Assembly (NCBI GenBank): GCA_900618425.1
Contig: UZAN01049759.1
Coordinates: forward strand, 1-11,166
Direction of reading: 5' to 3'
Length of the DNA: 11,166 nt
Source of the DNA: Echinostoma caproni
Lineage: Eukaryota; Platyhelminthes; Trematoda; Plagiorchiida; Echinostomatidae
This document shows positions 7,826-11,166 of the stretch, one piece after another. The translations under genes and the position numbers were made by a program. The notes under the pieces are model-generated. The model was not told where the DNA came from and made no database searches. It was given only the letters and a program-made list of their open reading frames with translations. Within the stretch, counting starts at the first letter, position 1, and each line of letters opens with the position of its first letter.

Positions 7826-9689
7826 TCAAGCATCCTGGTCTGATAAGAAGTGACAGCCTGATCGCCATTGCCTTCGGTTCACAGCCATGATCTTCACTAT
7901 CTCCAACCATGCGGTTTCGGAGTCTTTTGGACTCCAACCCGGAAGCCGAGAGACACCTGCTCTACCTAATTGCTCTGTGCATTTCTTCAAGCCTCATCTT
8001 TACATCATCTGCTGGCCTCCCCGTGGCTTTCTCCGACCTGCAACAGCCACTGCGAATAAGGCGCACTACTGTAGGCGACCGTCGGACATATCCTAATTGT
8101 GTCCCAACTAACGGAGCATATTGAGTTGAATTCGATGCGATGACGAGTCGTTGGTCGCGCAGTTACCTAAGTACGCTAAGCAGTCAACTACAGCTAATTC
8201 TTGACTGTCTAGATTCGGAACTCGGCGACACTCAGTCTTGTAGCATCACTTTACACTTTGAAGGTGAAAAGCACCTGCCGAACGGAGAGACAGAACTTGT
8301 TAATCTGTCAAGTGCTCCTTGCGCATCCTCCATAGGTTCGAACAGGCAAAGAATGTCGTCAGCGTACTATAAATCGCACAGCTTTTCTCCAGCTGCTCAT
8401 TCAGTACCTACATTTTGGAGACTACTTAGTGTGCTCTCCAGTATTTCGTCTATGACGAAATTGAACAGGAATGGCGAAAGAGAGCACCCTTTACGAACAC
8501 CGTTGCTAGTTACGAACGACCTACTCAACTCGCCGTAGACCCTTACACTACCAGAAGTATGTGAGTGGAGTGAACTCAGAATGTTCACATACTTCTGCGG
8601 CATTCTTATGCGAAGTAACGAACCCATAAGGGATTCGCGGTCAACTGAGTCGAAAGCTCCTTTTAGGTCAGGGAACACGACAACCGTTGCCGACGGTGCG
8701 TATGGCGTTGCTCGAGGACTTGACGCAGAGTGAAGATTTGATCGACACACCCACGGCCTGGTCGAAATCCTGTTTGTTCGCGGATGTTTGTCTCCCTAAA
8801 TGGTGTCAGATGTCGAAGTATGATGGAGGCTAGTAACTTGGTGACTATTGGGATCAAGCATATTCCACGGTGATCTGCGCAGTCTTTGCGAGATCCCTTC
8901 TTAAAAATTGGAACAATCGGTGATTCGCTCCAGGATGATAGGATGCGCGCATGTGACCAGATGTTACGCATTACATCACTAGTGGAGTTTACGAGTTCAT
9001 CGCCTCTCAACTTGAAAAGGGTGCGGGGAAGCCCGTTCGGCCCTGCTGCTTTTCCTTTCTTCAGGGCATGGATACATGATCGAACTTCTGCTGCAGTAGG
9101 AGGTTCACATGACACTTTCCAGTGAAGTTCGCTTCACTTTATTTCGCTATACGATGACGATGATGACACCTCCCATGGAGCCGCAACTACAACAGACGAT
9201 ATGGTCTGGTTAGCACCTAGCCAACTGAATTGTTCGTTGAAGTACTCCGCCCACCGGTCAAGCCGTTGTTCCCTATTGTGAATCGCTTGTCCACTTTTGT
9301 CGCAGATTGTTTTACTGACTGTGGTTCTCCTACCTTCAGTGTTGCTTATCATTTGAAACCGTCTCTGACTATTCCCTGATGCAGCTGCGACTTCCATTTC
9401 ACTAGCTATTGTTGCCCAACATTTCTCACGGTCTTTCTTGAGTCTCTTCTTGAGTTGACTTTGCACACACCACCTAGCCCTGCCTTGATCCTGCATGGTT
9501 CGGATTTGCCGCTTTTTCTCCATCAGTGCTACTGACTAATCGGATATCCAATGCCTCGGGTGAACTACCGCTTCAGATCAACAAGCAATGTTCGCTGCGG
9601 AGTGCACTGTTCGGCTAATCTGATCCCATTGTTCATCTACACTACCACCTCGCAGTGCCTTTGGCTCTGGCCCTAGTTCTAATTCAAAA
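7826..9689 (-). pseudogene. RTE linker, reverse transcriptase and C-terminal tail, broken
   Basis: The linker reads ARFELELGPEPKALRGG and VDEQWDQISRTVHSAANIA, then stops in HWISD-stop-SVALMEKKRQ. It is open through WAEYFNEQFSWLG to a TGA at 9134-9136. The RT fingers and palm follow in the same frame: GKAAGPNGLP, SPIVPIFKKGSRKDCADHRG, GFRPGRGCVDQIFTLRQVLE. One base is lost or gained near 8688-8693, and the frame changes into VVVFPDLKGAFDSVDRE, GVRKGCSLSPFLFNFVID and YADD (8355-8366, directly preceded by TAG). KCKVMLQD and AYLGN-like blocks come next, then MLR-stop-LGHN, RKPRGGQQ, LPGWSPKDSETAWLE and NRRQWRS, ending at TGA 7826-7828. YADD to LPGW is only about 135 codons; the family has roughly twice that or more, so most of the connection region is missing near 8125-8165. 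Confidence 0.85.
9121..9138. repeat. Perfect inverted repeat, 7-bp arms with a 4-nt loop
   Basis: AGTGAAG TTCG CTTCACT is a perfect palindromic hairpin inside the retroelement coding region. It overlaps the TGA stop that separates the linker from the RT fingers. It may be chance within decayed sequence. Confidence 0.6.
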
Positions 9690-10512
9690 CGGGCACGAAC
9701 GGCTGGGTCAGATAAGCGATGATCTGATCGAGTTTGGTAGGAATTTCTGCTACCAGTGGGTTAGAGAGTGAACTGCATCAGAACTAACGCTTAAAGAGAT
9801 TCAATGCAGGTGGTATAATGGAACCTGCAGTTTTGTACTGAAACACGTCACTGTGTGGTCGATTTGAGTTAGAGTACCAGTTAAATTGGAGCGCCACGTT
9901 GCTGTCCGTTGAGAGCTGACGGAAGTTGGTGCTAGATAGGAACAGATGATCTGCTTAGAACTGAAGAAATCGATCGCTATTATCTGTTCGCTGGCAGGGC
10001 AGAGCGCAGTGACCGCCTAGACAAGCTTCCGATGCGCTCAGTTTTCCAACTTGAGCGTTAAAAACACCTACGAGAACTACTATATCGGAGCTTTGGCTCA
10101 ACTAAATGATTTTTGTAATTTAATCATAAAACTCTTCCTTTTGTGTGTCGGTGCCTACGCTGAACTGATGAATAAATACCTTTTGGTGTTGCTTCCCTTC
10201 TGGACGCTGATAGACTCTTGGAGCCGCATCGCACATAAACGACTATTGACGGGGATCCAATCGAGTAGTGCAGCTTCGGCTTTATTCTTGATTACAATGC
10301 CCACACCACGCTGGCCTACTGAACGGGCTTGGTCATCACCTGACGCGCGGAGGAAGAACCTCGAAAACCCCGGTGCACCTAAGTGGTCTTTAGTACTACG
10401 ATCCTAGATTCGAGTTTCCGATACGTAACGGACATCTATCCCCAAAGAGTCCATTGTACGCGCCAGACACGCTTGTTGCCCTATCTGCATCAAAGTCCTC
10501 AATTTGAAGGCC
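9690..10512 (-). pseudogene. RTE endonuclease domain, broken
   Basis: From the 5' side it reads LRTLMQIGQQACLARTMDSL then GIDVRYVSETRI, and a TAG follows at 10404-10406. Then come FLRASGDD, GVGIVIKNKAEAALLDWIPV with NSRLCAMRL (about 10240-10320), SSDIVVLVGVFNAQVGKLS (about 10036-10089), LGGHCALPCQRTDN, a TAA in the phrase F-stop-ADHLFLSSTNFR, then TQIDH in another frame, and YQTRSDHRLSDPAVRA. These match the order of the endonuclease/exonuclease/phosphatase fold in RTE proteins. The family's GDFNA motif reads GVFNA here, so the catalytic Asp is replaced by Val, while the Glu of SETR is kept. At least one frameshift lies between the STNFR and TQIDH blocks. Confidence 0.82.
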
Positions 10513-10519
10513 CCTCAGA

Positions 10520-10867
10520 TTCAGTGGCTTCAGAATCTGCAATCTATTTTGTGATAAACTATTTACCAGGCTATTTGGCGACGAAGGTTGACGAGTGACA
10601 AACAAATTTTCTGAAGGCATGCTACGGGTCGGAAGAAGGGATAAAGAGAGAGGGTTGGGAACGGAAGACAAAGAGTTAAACAAAGGTTGGGATATCTGAG
10701 CAGTAGCCCGCTTATCACTACCCACCTTGCTCGATGCAATGGGCAACGCGGTCTTGATTATCCTGCGCGACGACCGATGGAGTAGGAAATTATTTTTTGG
10801 TTGTATGTAACTCCCTGCGCCTACTGTTACTCTTCATTTGCACGTGAGAGTGAAGCTTGAGGATGAG
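10520..10867 (-). other. 5' region of the RTE element or spacer between two copies
   Basis: This is 348 nt between the endonuclease starts of the two copies. On the minus strand it is open from 10746 (IASSKVGSDKRATAQISQPL and a Ser/Pro/Leu-rich continuation), which could be the translated 5' leader of the main element. I cannot place it firmly in either copy. Confidence 0.4.
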
Positions 10868-11166
10868 GCCGAATCTGGAGAACGGAGGGAGATGACTGAA
10901 GTAGGATCTTGTTTGCGTGTTTCGGAGACAGCATACATCTAAATGGAAGGTTTCAAGGGTTCTAGCTAAGGCGGCTTGTTGACCGATCTGGTAGAGTGTG
11001 CGGACATTGAGTGCAGCNGGGATTTTAGTTTAAAAAATCTGGTAGCCTCTGAGTGGTTGACCTTATCAGTTGAACGCTAAGTGATATGCGATGGTTCTCG
11101 TAAGCAGGAGGCCCCCGGGAATATTCGGGATTGAGAAGGACTAGACAGATGGCAAAGATGGTTTTC
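10868..11166 (-). mobile_element. 5' fragment of a second, diverged RTE copy
   Basis: On the minus strand 10868-11024 reads LNVRTLYQIGQQAALARTLE then a diverged HLDVCCLRNTQT and PPFSRFG. It parallels the start of the main element's endonuclease (LRTLMQIGQQACLARTMDSL, GIDVRYVSETRI, GFSRF). The SETR block, holding the catalytic Glu, reads RNTQ here. Similarity stops after FSRFG, so the copy is truncated. Sequence upstream to the window edge is probably its 5' region. An undetermined base (N) sits at 11018. Confidence 0.7.

Larger units (their letters stand above)
7560..10800 (-). mobile_element. Nearly full-length decayed RTE-clade non-LTR retrotransposon
   Basis: Read on the minus strand, the order is 5' region (about 10800-10510), endonuclease, linker, reverse transcriptase, C-terminal tail, 3' UTR. 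About 3.2 kb is the usual size of an RTE element. RTE elements encode one protein with an apurinic-type endonuclease followed by reverse transcriptase and insert by target-primed reverse transcription. Landmarks seen: QIGQQ near 10473-10487, SETRI at 10407-10421, GVGIV near 10305, FNAQVG at 10045-10071, TQIDH near 9857, GFRPGRGC near 8760, GAFDSVD near 8640-8662, YADD at 8355-8366, and LPGWSP near 7930-7947. The copy is dead: stops, frameshifts and a large internal deletion. The 5' limit is approximate. Confidence 0.88.

Noticed and set aside
8140..8538. Plus-strand open frame of 132 codons
   Set aside because: It is the antisense shadow of the RT domain, which contains YADD on the minus strand.
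10051..10598. Plus-strand open frames at 10051-10407 and 10383-10598
   Set aside because: They are antisense to the RTE endonuclease; the minus-strand reading carries the recognisable motifs.
11018..11018. Single N in the sequence
   Set aside because: An assembly or base-calling ambiguity, not a biological feature.
1..11166. CRISPR arrays, bacterial operons, rRNA genes
   Set aside because: No regularly spaced repeats, no packed genes with ribosome binding sites and no rRNA-like sequence were seen.

Overview
The window looks like eukaryotic, AT-moderate genomic DNA from a parasitic flatworm, most likely a digenean fluke; this is inference. The clearest evidence is a decayed RTE-clade non-LTR retrotransposon. 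Its endonuclease, reverse-transcriptase and C-terminal motifs, and a 3' tail with the phrase GTTCGCAAGCCG, resemble elements abundant in trematodes. There is no bacterial-style gene packing. Single-copy coding sequence appears only as short exons with GT..AG borders separated by introns of 0.1 to 1.2 kb.

Region 1 (1-7260, plus strand): nine short open segments, each with a pyrimidine-rich tract and AG before it and a GTAAGT/GTGAGT-like donor after it, have splice phases that fit together (0-0, 0-1, 1-1, 1-0, 0-0, 0-0, 0-2, 2-0, 0-stop). Together they give 1317 nt, or 438 codons plus a stop. They read as the 3' part of one helix-rich, leucine-rich protein whose start lies upstream of the window. 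I could not assign the family with confidence; a HEAT/ARM-type solenoid is the best guess. The introns carry an AT microsatellite, a TTA microsatellite, a solitary 3' end of an RTE element (about 2590-2830, antisense to the gene) and a tRNA-like SINE-type repeat (about 6690-6960, antisense).

Region 2 (7261-7560): intergenic or 3' flank, with an unexplained stretch open on both strands and a possible ATTAAA signal.

Region 3 (7560 to about 10800, minus strand): a nearly full-length RTE element. Read on the minus strand it runs from the 5' region and apurinic-like endonuclease (about 10510 to 9690), through the linker and reverse transcriptase (about 9690 to 8125), to a C-terminal tail (8125 to 7826) and 3' UTR (7825 to about 7560). 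It is dead: it has many in-frame stops, at least two frameshifts, loss of an endonuclease catalytic Asp, and an internal deletion of most of the connection region between the YADD box and the C-terminal tail.

Region 4 (about 10868-11166, minus strand): the 5' end of a second, diverged copy of the same element, head to tail with the first. The endonuclease start therefore occurs twice, about 503 bases apart. The retroelements are antisense to the host gene. I found no RNA gene other than the tRNA-like SINE head, and no CRISPR array or operon.
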